Origin: Pseudonocardia sp. 73-21 | Lineage (GTDB): Bacteria > Actinomycetota > Actinomycetes > Mycobacteriales > Pseudonocardiaceae | DNA length: 34,308 nucleotides | Assembly: GCF_001899645.1 (NCBI RefSeq) | Contig: NZ_MKVV01000101.1 | Coordinates: 1 to 34,308, forward strand | Direction: 5' to 3' | Part shown: positions 1 to 8,027 of the stretch, piece by piece | Layout of the letters: every line of letters begins with the position of its first letter | How positions within the stretch are numbered: the first letter of the stretch is position 1 | Translations under genes and position numbers: made by a program | The notes under the pieces: generated by a model | The model's database searches: none | Seen by the model: the letters and a program-made list of their open reading frames with translations, nothing else | Told to the model about the DNA's origin: nothing

Positions 1-741
1 CGATGGAGGCCGACAGACGACAACGCGCTGATCACCATTCCCGCCCCAGCCCGGGCAGTTACGCGACAGGCTCGATCTGGCTTCGAGGCGTACGCAGCAG
101 CGGTTCGGGGTGGGGCGCAGGTGCGCGGTGAGGCCGGTGGAGCCGATGCCGTCGAGAACGCCGTCGATCAGCCGGATGTTCATTCCGCAGACAAGTTCGG
201 CGTGTTCTTGCGCCAGAGCGTGGAAGGGGCAGTTGACCAGCGCAACCTCCGAGCCCTCCATGCGGGGTTCGTATCCCTGGCCTTCGAGCAGGGCCATGGC
301 CACGGCCCACGGGTCGAAGGCGGGGTCTGCAGTCTCCGCCAGGTTCCTGCCCGCCGCGTAGGCGCGGCGACCCAGCACCGCACGGGGTGAGTCGCCGGAT
401 CGGTCAGCCTCCTCGAGCGCGGCTGCGAGCAGCTGTCCGGCCAGGGCGTAGTGCCGCTCGGGCAGCGACACGGCCACCTCGCAGGCCGATCGCTCGTAGA
501 GCTTCGCCGGGCGCCCGGCGCCGGGCCCGGTCCGACCGGTGCGCCGCGCGAAGACGACGTCGAGAAGTCCTTCGTCGGCCAGACGGTCGAGGTGGAACGC
601 CACGGTCGCACGCGGCAGACCCAGGGCCGCGGCGGCGTCATCACGGCTGACCGGGTCGGGTTGGCGCGCAACGTGGTCGTAGAGCCGGCGCCGGGTGGGC
701 TCGTCCAGCGCGGCGAGGGCGGCGACCTGCTTCTCCTGCAT
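1..741 (-). CDS. SufR-like (COG2345-type) HTH regulator A, 3' end cut by window edge
   Basis: The frame is open from an ATG at 741 down to base 1, so about 247 residues are visible and the stop lies outside the window. The N-terminus (about residues 5-65) is an ArsR-type winged helix, with TRRRLYDHV and a recognition helix around LPRATVAFHLDRLADEGLL. The C-terminal half carries NCPFHALAQEHAELVCGMN and later a CC pair, giving C-x13-C plus downstream cysteines. In SufR-type regulators these positions bind an Fe-S cluster. Two paralogs with the same signature lie at 4576 and 11300. The gene is divergent from the folE set with a palindromic region between them, which suggests it controls both directions. 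The family call is firm; the cluster and the signal sensed are inferred. Because the C-terminus is missing, the full cysteine set cannot be confirmed. Confidence 0.85.
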   Translation of the reverse strand, partial: MQEKQVAALAALDEPTRRRLYDHVARQPDPVSRDDAAAALGLPRATVAFHLDRLADEGLLDVVFARRTGRTGPGAGRPAKLYERSACEVAVSLPERHYALAGQLLAAALEEADRSGDSPRAVLGRRAYAAGRNLAETADPAFDPWAVAMALLEGQGYEPRMEGSEVALVNCPFHALAQEHAELVCGMNIRLIDGVLDGIGSTGLTAHLRPTPNRCCVRLEARSSLSRNCPGWGGNGDQRVVVCRPPS

Positions 742-757
742 GGCCACAGTCTATAAC

Positions 758-818
758 CAACTACTGTTGACGAAAGGCGAACTCCACGGCTAACGTCCTT
801 CTATCAGATAACTGTGTT
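758..818. promoter_or_regulatory. Divergent promoter and operator region, regulator A / folE
   Basis: This AT-richer stretch separates regulator A from the folE leader. It holds CAACTACTGTTG (758-769), an inverted repeat of CAAC and GTTG around 4 bases. TTGACG (767-772) and TAACGT (791-796) are 18 bases apart and could be a rightward -35/-10 pair, in which case the palindrome abuts the -35. A second short repeat, AACTGTGTT, lies at 810-818. Streptomyces and cyanobacterial SufR sites are described as CAAC-N6-GTTG, so these arms match but the spacer is two bases shorter. Binding by regulator A is inferred. Confidence 0.45.
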
Positions 819-837
819 GCATATAGATGGAGTCCTC

Positions 838-906
838 ATGTCCGCCGAGGTGCCGACCCACCGCTACCCCCCGGGACGCCACGCCCACTCCCCCCGTACG
901 TCATGA
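838..906 (+). CDS. 22-residue leader ORF coupled to folE
   Basis: An ATG at 838 follows GGAG (829-832) at a suitable distance. It opens a 22-codon frame rich in Pro, His and Arg, ending TCATGA, so its stop overlaps the folE ATG at 903. folE itself has no convincing ribosome-binding site, so the leader probably supplies ribosomes by coupling. No cysteine or other regulatory codon run is visible. It could instead be an untranslated leader, with folE starting within it. Confidence 0.4.
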   Translation: MSAEVPTHRYPPGRHAHSPRTS

Positions 907-1547
907 GCGCCGCCGAACCGGGCACGGCCGTCCCGGAGCACTCCGCCCCCGGGCGGCGACGGAACCTGCGCGTCATCTCCCGCCGGGAGCAGGTTGACCG
1001 GCCCGCCGCGGAGCGCGCGGTGACCGCCCTGCTCGTCGCACTGGGCAAGGACCCGACCGACGAGCACCTGGTGGGCACCCCGGGCCGGGTGGCCCGCGCC
1101 TACGCGGAACTGCTCACCCCGCGCGCGTTCGAGCTGACGACCTTCCCCAACGACGAGGGCTACGACGAGCTGGTGCTCGCCACCGCCATCCCGGTGCAGT
1201 CGCTGTGCGAGCACCACCTGCTGCCCTTCCACGGGGTCGCCCACGTCGGCTACCTGCCCGGCGTGCGGATCCTCGGCCTGTCCAAGCTGGCTCGGATCGT
1301 CGAGCACTTCGCCCGTGACCTGCAGGTGCAGGAACGCCTGACCCAGCAGGTCGCCGACCGGCTCCAGCAGGACCTGAGCCCGAAGGGCGTCGGGGTGGTG
1401 ATCGAGGCGGAGCACCTGTGCATGTCACTGCGCGGGGTCCGGGCCACCGGCTCGCGCACCGTGACCTCCGCCCTGCGTGGCGTGCTGCGCGACGACGCGC
1501 GCTCGCGGCAGGAGTTCTTCGCCCTGACCGGAGCCTCCCGTGCCTGA
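903..1547 (+). CDS. folE: GTP cyclohydrolase I
   Basis: This 214-residue protein catalyses GTP to 7,8-dihydroneopterin triphosphate, the first step of tetrahydrofolate and pterin synthesis, in the cytoplasm. The zinc ligands are visible as Cys102 and His105 in SLCEHHLLPFHG and Cys173 in EHLCMSLRGV. The GTP-binding region TPGRVARAY is at about 59-67. Length is normal for the family, with a variable N-terminal 30 residues. The start at 903 overlaps the leader ORF stop, and the 3' end overlaps the transaldolase start by 8 bases. Its place with a transaldolase and a flavoprotein, and not with folP/folB/folK, suggests a second, conditionally expressed copy. Confidence 0.96.
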   Translation: MSAAEPGTAVPEHSAPGRRRNLRVISRREQVDRPAAERAVTALLVALGKDPTDEHLVGTPGRVARAYAELLTPRAFELTTFPNDEGYDELVLATAIPVQSLCEHHLLPFHGVAHVGYLPGVRILGLSKLARIVEHFARDLQVQERLTQQVADRLQQDLSPKGVGVVIEAEHLCMSLRGVRATGSRTVTSALRGVLRDDARSRQEFFALTGASRA

Positions 1548-2697
1548 CCCGCTCGCCGAGCTGTCCGCGGCCGGGGTGTCGATCTGGCTCGACGACCTGT
1601 CCCGGGTGCGGCTGGCCTCGGGAACCCTGGCCGGCCTGATCAGGGATCGCCACGTCGTGGGAGTGACGTCCAACCCGACCATCTTCGCCGCCGCGATCGC
1701 CGGCAGCGACCTCTACGACGAACAGATCAGGGATCTCGCCGCCCGCGGGGTCGGTGTCGACGAGGCCACCCGGATGATCACCACCTTCGACGTCCGCTGG
1801 GCGTGTGACGTGCTGCGACCCGTCTACAACGCCACTGACGGCGTCGATGGACGGGTCTCGATCGAGGTCGACGCCCGGCTGGCGCGCCACACCGGCAACA
1901 CCGTCGCCGAGGCCCGCGCGTTGTGGTGGCTCGTCGACCGCCCCAACCTGTTCATCAAGATCCCGGCGACCGAGGCCGGGGTCGCCGCGATCGCACCCTG
2001 CCTGGCCGAGGGCATCAGCATCAACGTCACCTTGATCTTCTCTTTGCAGCGCTACGCCGCCGTGGTGGACGCCTTCCTCGACGGCATGGAACGCGCCGCC
2101 GCTGCCGGACGCGACCTGTCACAGTTGGCCTCGGTTGCCTCGTTCTTCATCAGCCGGGTCGACACCGCGATCGACGCCCGCCTCGACGAGATCGCCACAC
2201 CCGCGGTCGCCACCCTGCGCGGCAGGGCCGCTGTTGCCAACGCCGTCCTCGCCTTCGCCCATCACGACGAGGTCCTCGGCTCCGACCGCTGGGCGCGCCT
2301 CGCCGCCGCCGGGGCCCGACCGCAGCGACCGCTGTGGGCGTCCACCGGGGTGAAGGACCCCGGCTACGACGACACCCGCTACGTGGCTGACCTCGTCACC
2401 GCCGGGGTCGTGAACACGATGCCCGAGGCGACACTGGACGCCGTCGCCGACCACGCAAGGCTGCGCGGCGACACCGTTCGGGGCCGCCGTGACGAGGCCC
2501 GGTCGATCCTCGACGGGCTCGCCGCGGCCGGCGTCGACTACGACCAGGTCGTCACGACCCTGGAGACCGCGGGCGTCGCCACGTTCGCGGCGTCCGGGGC
2601 GCAGCTCGCCACGTTGCTCGCCGAGCGCCTCCACACCTCACCAGCAGCGCAGTCCGAGACACCCCCTCCCGATGAGAGGAAGACACCACCGCGATGA
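1540..2697 (+). CDS. tal: Transaldolase
   Basis: This 385-residue transaldolase moves a dihydroxyacetone unit between sedoheptulose-7-phosphate and glyceraldehyde-3-phosphate in the non-oxidative pentose phosphate pathway. The family motif VTSNPTIF is at 42-49, SIEVDARLA at 107-115, and the Schiff-base lysine is Lys140 in LFIKIPATEAG. The length matches the long actinobacterial Tal type. The GTG start at 1540 overlaps the folE stop by 8 bases, and the gene ends in ATGA overlap with the next gene, so the three are almost certainly one transcript. Chromosomal actinobacterial tal usually sits with tkt, zwf and opcA. Standing alone here, it is probably an accessory copy. The proline-rich tail after residue 375 looks unstructured. 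Confidence 0.95.
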   Translation: MPDPLAELSAAGVSIWLDDLSRVRLASGTLAGLIRDRHVVGVTSNPTIFAAAIAGSDLYDEQIRDLAARGVGVDEATRMITTFDVRWACDVLRPVYNATDGVDGRVSIEVDARLARHTGNTVAEARALWWLVDRPNLFIKIPATEAGVAAIAPCLAEGISINVTLIFSLQRYAAVVDAFLDGMERAAAAGRDLSQLASVASFFISRVDTAIDARLDEIATPAVATLRGRAAVANAVLAFAHHDEVLGSDRWARLAAAGARPQRPLWASTGVKDPGYDDTRYVADLVTAGVVNTMPEATLDAVADHARLRGDTVRGRRDEARSILDGLAAAGVDYDQVVTTLETAGVATFAASGAQLATLLAERLHTSPAAQSETPPPDERKTPPR

Positions 2698-3962
2698 GCA
2701 CCAACCCGATCTTCGTCATCATCGGCGCCGGCCTGGCCGGGGCCAAGGCCGCCCAGACCCTGCGCGAGGAAGGCTTCGACGGGCGGATCGTGCTGATCGG
2801 CTCCGAATCCGGACGCCCCTACGAACGGCCCCCGCTGTCCAAGGGCTACCTCACCGGCGCCGCGGAGCAGGCCTCGCTCTACGTCCACGAGGAGGGCTGG
2901 TATGCCGAACACGCCGTCGAGCTGCGGCTCGACCGCCGCGTCACCGGCCTCGACCGAGCTGCGCACCAGGTCGAACTCGACGGCGGCGAACGGCTCGACT
3001 ACAGCAAGGTGCTCCTCGCCACCGGGGCCCTCCCCCGCCGCCTGGCCGTGCCCGGTGCCGGCCTGGACGGCGTGCACTACCTGCGCACGCTCCAGGACTC
3101 CGCACGGCTGCGCGAGGCGATCCAGGCCGGCGATCGGGTCGTGGTCGTGGGCGCGGGGTGGATCGGGCTGGAGACCGCGGCCGCAGCCCGCGGATACGGC
3201 TGCGAGGTGACCGTCATCGAGCCGCAGGCCGTGCCGCTGCAGGCCGCACTCGGCCAGCAGATGGGGGCCTTCTTCGCCGACGTGCACCGCCGCCACGGAG
3301 TCGATCTCCGCCTCGGCCGTGGCGTCACCGAACTCCGCGGCACCGGCCACGTCCGCGCGGTGGTCACCGACGACGGCGACGAGATCCCGGCCGACGTCGT
3401 GATCGTCGGTATCGGGGCCCGGCCCTGCACCGAGCTGGCCGATGGGACCGGGCTGGCCGTCGACAACGGCATCCTCGTCGACGAGTACCTGCGCACCACC
3501 GACCCCGATGTCTACGCCGCCGGCGACGTCGCCAACGCCTTCTACCCCCGCTACGGTGCCTGGATCCGTGTCGAGCACTGGGCCAACGCCCTGCACGGGG
3601 GCCCGGCCGCGGCACGCAGCATGCTCGACCACGACGTCGTCGACGACCGCCTCCCCTACTTCTTCACCGACCAGTACGAGATCGGCATGGAGTACGCCGG
3701 CTGGTTCCCGGTCGGCGGCTACGACACGGTCGTCACCCGCGGAAACCTCGACGAGGCAGCGTTCCACGTGTTCTGGCTCGCCAGCGACCGGGTCGTGGCC
3801 GGAATGCACGTCAACCAGTGGGACGAGGGCATCGCACCGATCCAGGAACTGATCCGGGCCGGCCGGCCGATGGACCCGCGACGACTCGCCGACCCGTCGG
3901 TGCCGCTGGCCGACGCCGCCCGTTCGGCGTCCTCATCCGCTGCTGTTGTGGACAGCTCGTGA
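2694..3962 (+). CDS. FAD/NAD(P)H-dependent ferredoxin reductase-type oxidoreductase
   Basis: This 422-residue two-dinucleotide-fold flavoprotein resembles rhodocoxin, putidaredoxin and BphA4-type reductases, which pass electrons from NAD(P)H to a small ferredoxin. The FAD motif is near the N-terminus (IIGAGLAGAKAAQTL), with RPYERPPLSKGYL typical of this class. The pyridine-nucleotide motif is at about 148-163 (VVVGAGWIGLETAAA) and the second FAD motif is VYAAGDVA near 276. A C-terminal reductase domain follows, then a low-complexity Ser/Ala tail. ATGA overlap with tal marks coupling. No P450 or dioxygenase is adjacent; the only ferredoxin in the window is FdxA, 7 kb downstream. The partner is therefore unknown. 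Confidence 0.93.
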   Translation: MSTNPIFVIIGAGLAGAKAAQTLREEGFDGRIVLIGSESGRPYERPPLSKGYLTGAAEQASLYVHEEGWYAEHAVELRLDRRVTGLDRAAHQVELDGGERLDYSKVLLATGALPRRLAVPGAGLDGVHYLRTLQDSARLREAIQAGDRVVVVGAGWIGLETAAAARGYGCEVTVIEPQAVPLQAALGQQMGAFFADVHRRHGVDLRLGRGVTELRGTGHVRAVVTDDGDEIPADVVIVGIGARPCTELADGTGLAVDNGILVDEYLRTTDPDVYAAGDVANAFYPRYGAWIRVEHWANALHGGPAAARSMLDHDVVDDRLPYFFTDQYEIGMEYAGWFPVGGYDTVVTRGNLDEAAFHVFWLASDRVVAGMHVNQWDEGIAPIQELIRAGRPMDPRRLADPSVPLADAARSASSSAAVVDSS

Positions 3963-4092
3963 TCGCCGAACACACCATCGCGCATCACGGGCCGCGGATC
4001 GGGCGGCCAGGCCTCGCCCGGCCCTTCCCCAGGCCGACGTCGCCGAACCCGGCGGCCTCCTGCTCAGCGCGCTGTGCGTAGCGGGCTGCCGC

Positions 4093-4290
4093 TCACCTCG
4101 GGGGCGAATCCGCGGCCCGTCGGGCAAGCAGCGAACGCACGTCGGCATCGCTGGCCGCGGCGAAGTCCTCGGGCAGCAGGAACACGGTACTGACTCCGTC
4201 GCTGATCCGGACCACATCGCCCGACGACCCCGGCGGCGCCGGGTGACAGATGGGTGTCAGCAGGAGCGGGACGACTTCGAGGGACCTCAT
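4093..4290 (-). CDS. Small hypothetical protein, 65 residues
   Basis: This minus-strand frame lies in the otherwise empty 600-base gap between the flavoprotein gene and regulator B. Its sequence looks protein-like (MRSLEVVPLLLTPICHPAP, then DGVSTVFLLPEDFAAASDAD) with an acidic middle and no obvious domain. The ribosome-binding site is weak. I do not recognise the family. It could be a real small actinobacterial protein or a chance frame. Apart from the AT-rich promoter segment near 4420-4460, nothing else is seen in the gap. Confidence 0.35.
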   Translation of the reverse strand: MRSLEVVPLLLTPICHPAPPGSSGDVVRISDGVSTVFLLPEDFAAASDADVRSLLARRAADSPPR

Positions 4291-4432
4291 ACTCGGCAGC
4301 CCCCGGACGGGACGGCCACATCCGTCATTCTCACCCGAGCACTTGCATGCCGCCTCGTTCGTGGTACTGCCACCACATCGGCCACGGCGGCCCCTCCTGT
4401 CGATCGCTGGACTCCATCATCCGAGAGATTAG

Positions 4433-4446
4433 ACTAGCGTCATAGT
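4433..4446. promoter_or_regulatory. AT-rich promoter region of regulator B with short palindrome
   Basis: Bases 4422-4456 are strikingly AT-rich against their surroundings and lie just upstream of regulator B. They contain ACTA-GCGTCA-TAGT, an inverted repeat of 4-base arms with a 6-base spacer. This is a plausible autoregulatory operator, but the arms are short and the assignment is inference from position only. Confidence 0.3.
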
Positions 4447-4465
4447 TTTAATTAGGGTCAGGAGC

Positions 4466-4582
4466 ATGAGCGTGCGGAGAGGCGGCGGTCTCGATCGCGG
4501 CCGAGAGGATCGCGGAACAGTCGGTCCGGCCCGGCCCACGCCGCACCCATCGCCCGAACACCCGGTCCAGGAGAGGTGGTGA
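4466..4582 (+). CDS. Possible 38-residue leader ORF before regulator B
   Basis: An ATG at 4466 follows AGGAG with only one base between, closer than ideal. It opens an Arg/Gly/Pro-rich frame that stops at 4580-4582, overlapping the GTG start of regulator B. The arrangement resembles the folE leader and could couple translation, but the composition is poor evidence for a protein. It may simply be a 5' untranslated region. Confidence 0.2.
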   Translation: MSVRRGGGLDRGREDRGTVGPARPTPHPSPEHPVQERW

Positions 4583-5319
4583 CGAGCGGGATGGTTGAGC
4601 GCAACAGGATGCACGGTGCGCTGGCCGCGGCCAGCCGGCTGCGGTTGCTGGACGCGCTGCGTGCCAGTGACCGCGCGCTCGACGCCCGGGAGCTGGCGGC
4701 GATCTGCGGCCTGCACCTCAACACGGTGCGGTTCCACCTCCAGATCCTCAGCGAGGCGGGCCTGGTACGCAGCGAGCCCGACAGCTCCGGGTCACGCGGG
4801 CGACCGCGGCTGCGCTACACCGCGACCAGCGCCGGGAGCTCGGCCCCCGGCTCTGGCGAGCCCGCCGGCTACCAGCTGCTCGCCGCCGTGCTCGCCGCAC
4901 ACTGGGCCGACACCCCCGGCGAACGCGCGCAGCGCGCCGAGAGCGCCGGCCGCGCCACAGCCAAGCAGCAGGGCTTCGCCGCCCGATCCTCGACCCATGT
5001 CACCACCGAGGACGCCGTGACTCAGGTCAGCGCCCTGTTCGCCGAGCTCGGCTTCGAACCCGAGATCGCCCGCGAAGGCGACGCCCTGCAGTTGCGGCTG
5101 CACGCCTGCCCGTTTCGGGCCGTCGCCCTCGAGCACCCGGAGGTGGTGTGCTCGATGCATCAGGGGCTGCTCCGCGGTGCGCTGGACGAGCTGGGGGCAT
5201 CGGCCACGACGAGCAGCCTGACACCGTTCGTGCAGCCGCACCTGTGCGTCGCACGCATCACCCCCAGCGGCGGACCGTCCCCGACAACGCGCCCGGAGCC
5301 GGTCGGGGTCCGGTCATGA
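4576..5319 (+). CDS. SufR-like (COG2345-type) HTH regulator B
   Basis: This 247-residue paralog of regulators A and C has an N-terminal winged helix (about 10-75) with GLHLNTVRFHLQILSEAGLV as recognition region. The C-terminal sensor contains ACPFRAVALEHPEVVCSMHQ (C-x13-C) and a later Cys in PHLCVARITP. In SufR proteins equivalent cysteines hold a [4Fe-4S] or [2Fe-2S] cluster that controls DNA binding. The GTG at 4576 follows GGAGAG; an in-frame ATG at 4591 has no good ribosome-binding site. The stop overlaps the next gene's ATG (ATGA), so it is coupled to the membrane protein and probably cotranscribed with ctaD. Its target is inferred to be its own transcript. Confidence 0.88.
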   Translation: MVTSGMVERNRMHGALAAASRLRLLDALRASDRALDARELAAICGLHLNTVRFHLQILSEAGLVRSEPDSSGSRGRPRLRYTATSAGSSAPGSGEPAGYQLLAAVLAAHWADTPGERAQRAESAGRATAKQQGFAARSSTHVTTEDAVTQVSALFAELGFEPEIAREGDALQLRLHACPFRAVALEHPEVVCSMHQGLLRGALDELGASATTSSLTPFVQPHLCVARITPSGGPSPTTRPEPVGVRS

Positions 5320-5765
5320 GGCCCGGCCTCGCCGAGCTGGTACAGGTCGGTGTCCCGTTCACCTGGCTGGGGGCGGTACTGGGGATCTCGTTTCTGGAGA
5401 CACCACTGAAATTCCGGGCGCCCGGGATCACCGTCGCGCTGGGGCTGGGCATCGGTCGCCTGGTCTTCCGGGCCCTCACCGCGGCCGAACTCGTCCTCGC
5501 CGCCGCGCTCACCACAGCGATGATCGTCGGCACCACCGGTGTCGGCCCCGATGCCGTGACCGCCGTACTGGTCGCGCTATGGATACTGCTGGCCGTCCAG
5601 GTCGGCGTGCTCCGGCCCCGATTGAATGGGCGCACCCGCATGATCCTGGCTGGTGAAACCCCACCGCGGTCGCACCTGCACCTGGCCTACATCGCGTTGG
5701 AAGGCGCCAAGGTCGTACTGCTGGTGGTCCTCGGCGTCCTGCTCGTTCTCCGGTTGCCGGCATGA
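5316..5765 (+). CDS. Small integral membrane protein, 149 residues
   Basis: The ATG at 5316 overlaps the regulator B stop; the longer upstream frame is an artefact. Four hydrophobic segments are visible (about 10-27, 35-55, 58-95, 125-147) separated by short loops including RPRLNGRTRMILAGETPP. I do not recognise a named family with certainty. Its place between an Fe-S regulator and cytochrome oxidase subunit I suggests a role in oxidase assembly or in membrane redox or heme handling. That is inference from gene order only. Confidence 0.75.
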   Translation: MRPGLAELVQVGVPFTWLGAVLGISFLETPLKFRAPGITVALGLGIGRLVFRALTAAELVLAAALTTAMIVGTTGVGPDAVTAVLVALWILLAVQVGVLRPRLNGRTRMILAGETPPRSHLHLAYIALEGAKVVLLVVLGVLLVLRLPA

Positions 5766-5907
5766 CCGCCGGACACGGCCCGAATCGCGCCGCGCCCGCC
5801 GGACTCGGAGTTCCATCGGCAACCGGTTCAACCGGCCGCCGACCGTGCGGACAGCCGGCCCGCGAGCTCGCCGTCGGCTCACCACTCTCACCGGATCAGA
5901 GGCCGCC

Positions 5908-7668
5908 ATGACCGCCACCGTCCCGCGCCCGGAGCCGATCACGTCGCGTCCCTACCCGGCACGGCGCTCGGCCAAGGGATCGGTGCTGCTGAAGATGCTG
6001 CACACCACCGATCCCAAGGACATCGCGATCCTCTACCTGGTCACGTCGTTCGGGTTCTTCATGGTCGGTGGGGCGATGGCGCTGCTGATGCGCGCCGAGC
6101 TCGCGCAGCCCGGATTACAGTTCCTGTCCGATGAGCAGTACAACCAGCTGTTCACCATGCACGGCACGATCATGCTGCTGCTCTACGCCACCCCCACCTT
6201 GTTCGGCTTCGCCAACTACATCGTCCCGTTGCAGATCGGCGCGCCGGACGTCGCGTTCCCGCGGCTCAACGCCTTCTCCTACTGGCTGTTCCTCTTCGGC
6301 GGACTGATCGTGCTGTCCGGGTTCCTGACCCCGGGCGGCGCGGCGGACTTCGGCTGGTTCGCCTACACCCCGCTCTCGGACGCCATCCACTCCCCCGGCG
6401 TCGGCGGCGACCTGTGGATCACCGGCCTGATCGTCGCCGGGCTGGGCACCATCCTGGGTGGCGTCAACTTCCTGACCACCATCGTCTGCCTGCGCGCACC
6501 GGGCATGACCATGTTCCGGATGCCGCTGTTCGTGTGGTCCATCTTCGTCACCTCGATCCTCGTCCTGATCGCGTTCCCGGTACTCACCGCGGCGCTGTTC
6601 GGACTGCTCGCCGACCGCAAGCTGGGCGCGCACGTGTTCGACCCGGCCAACGGCGGCGCGATCCTGTGGCAGCACCTGTTCTGGTTCTTCGGCCACCCCG
6701 AGGTCTACATCGTCGCGCTGCCGTTCTTCGGGATCATCTCCGAGATCCTGCCTGTCTTCTCCCGCAAACCGCTGTTCGGCTACAAGGGCATGGTCTACGC
6801 GCTGATCTCGATCGCGGTGCTGTCCGCGGCGGTGTGGGCACACCACATGTACGCCACCGGCGCGGTGCTGTTGCTCTTCTTCTCCTTCACCAGCTTCCTG
6901 ATCGCCATCCCGACCGGCATCCACTTCGTGAACTGGGTCGGCACCATGTGGAAGGGCAAGCTGACCTTCGAGACACCGATGATGTTCGCGCTCGGGTTCG
7001 CAGTGACGTTCCTGTTCGGCGGGCTGACCGGGGTCCTACTCGCTTCGCCGCCGATCGACTTCCACGTCACCGACACCTACTTCGTGGTGGCGCACTTCCA
7101 CTACGTGCTGTTCGGCACGATCGTGTTCGCCACCTATGGCGGCATCTACTTCTGGTTCCCGAAGATGACCGGCCGGATGCTCGACGAGACCCTCGGCAAG
7201 ATCCACTTCTGGCTGACGTTCATCGGGTTCCACCTGACGTTCCTGGTGCAGCACTGGCTGGGCAACATCGGCATGCCCCGCCGCTACGCGGACTATCTGC
7301 CCACCGACGGGTTCACCGTGCTCAACGCGATCTCCTCCATCGGGGCGTTCGTGCTCGGCGCCTCGGCGCTGCCGTTCATCTACAACGTGTTCAAGTCCTA
7401 CCGGTACGGCCGGGTCGTGACCGTCGACGACCCGTGGGGGTTCGGGAACTCGCTGGAGTGGGCCACCTCGTGCCCACCGCCGCGGCACAACTTCACCGAG
7501 CTGCCCCGCATCCGGTCGGAGCGCCCCGCGTTCGACCTGCACTACCCCCACGTGGCCGAGCGGGCCCGGGCCGAGGCGCACCTCGGGCGGGTCCCGGCAC
7601 CGTCGGACGCTGCGGCGCCGGCCCGGAGCCGCGAGACCCAGCGCGACGATGACCAGAGCTCCCGATGA
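5908..7668 (+). CDS. ctaD: Cytochrome c oxidase subunit I (aa3-type)
   Basis: This 586-residue polytopic subunit carries heme a and the heme a3/CuB site that reduces O2 to water. Visible residues are heme a ligand His85 (FTMHG), D-channel Asp114 in APDVAFPRLN, and His263, Glu265 and the cross-linked Tyr267 in FGHPEVYI. Also visible are K-channel Lys293 in GYKGMVYA, CuB His312-His313 in WAHHMY, and His396/His398 in VVAHFHYV. All key residues are kept, so it should be active. The ATG at 5908 is chosen because homology begins soon after it; the upstream frame is not conserved in character. No subunit II, III or IV gene is nearby, so it must borrow partners encoded elsewhere. Confidence 0.97.
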   Translation: MTATVPRPEPITSRPYPARRSAKGSVLLKMLHTTDPKDIAILYLVTSFGFFMVGGAMALLMRAELAQPGLQFLSDEQYNQLFTMHGTIMLLLYATPTLFGFANYIVPLQIGAPDVAFPRLNAFSYWLFLFGGLIVLSGFLTPGGAADFGWFAYTPLSDAIHSPGVGGDLWITGLIVAGLGTILGGVNFLTTIVCLRAPGMTMFRMPLFVWSIFVTSILVLIAFPVLTAALFGLLADRKLGAHVFDPANGGAILWQHLFWFFGHPEVYIVALPFFGIISEILPVFSRKPLFGYKGMVYALISIAVLSAAVWAHHMYATGAVLLLFFSFTSFLIAIPTGIHFVNWVGTMWKGKLTFETPMMFALGFAVTFLFGGLTGVLLASPPIDFHVTDTYFVVAHFHYVLFGTIVFATYGGIYFWFPKMTGRMLDETLGKIHFWLTFIGFHLTFLVQHWLGNIGMPRRYADYLPTDGFTVLNAISSIGAFVLGASALPFIYNVFKSYRYGRVVTVDDPWGFGNSLEWATSCPPPRHNFTELPRIRSERPAFDLHYPHVAERARAEAHLGRVPAPSDAAAPARSRETQRDDDQSSR

Positions 7669-7736
7669 CGACACGGATCGGGGGCTGATCACGTGGACCG
7701 CGAGCGACACGGCCCAGATACGGCCGAGTCCGGTGA

Positions 7737-8027
7737 CCCGTCTGTTGGGCGCACCGGCTGTGCCTCGAGTGCGGCGCGATGCCGACGGCGGATACGCCTG
7801 ATCGCTGCTGGCGCTGCGGCAACCTCACCGACGCCAGCTCCGGCCACAAGGCTCCGCGGGGCGCCGGCTACCTGCTCGACGAAGCCGAGATCATCTTCTG
7901 GGATCTCTGCCCCCATGCCGGACATCACCGCGCCACCACGACCAGACCCGACCCACGAAGGAGACACCGTGACCGCAACCGAACCGCGTCATACGACCAC
8001 CGACGGAGGCGCGCCCGTCGCGAGTGA
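7737..8027 (+). pseudogene. Zinc-ribbon ORF fragment upstream of catalase
   Basis: The frame reads LCLECGAMPTADTPDRCWRC, two CxxC knuckles typical of a zinc ribbon, followed by GAGYLLDEAEIIFWDLCPH. A stop at 7734-7736 precedes it and there is no good start codon before the first CxxC (only CTG at 7758; an ATG at 7779 falls between the two knuckles). A GTG frame starting at 7694 could have been the original N-terminus joined by a frameshift. The tail after about 7930 is Arg-rich and overlaps the catalase start, so only 7755-7925 looks like true protein. It may be a decayed small zinc protein. The family is not recognised. Confidence 0.3.

Noticed and set aside
180..671. 163-codon minus-strand frame overlapping regulator A
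   Set aside because: Arg/Pro/Ser-rich shadow; the frame from 741 to the window edge has clear HTH and cysteine motifs instead.
2538..3809. 423-codon minus-strand frame antisense to the ferredoxin reductase
   Set aside because: Val/Gly/His/Asp-rich composition typical of antisense shadows in GC-rich DNA; the plus strand encodes a well-conserved flavoprotein.
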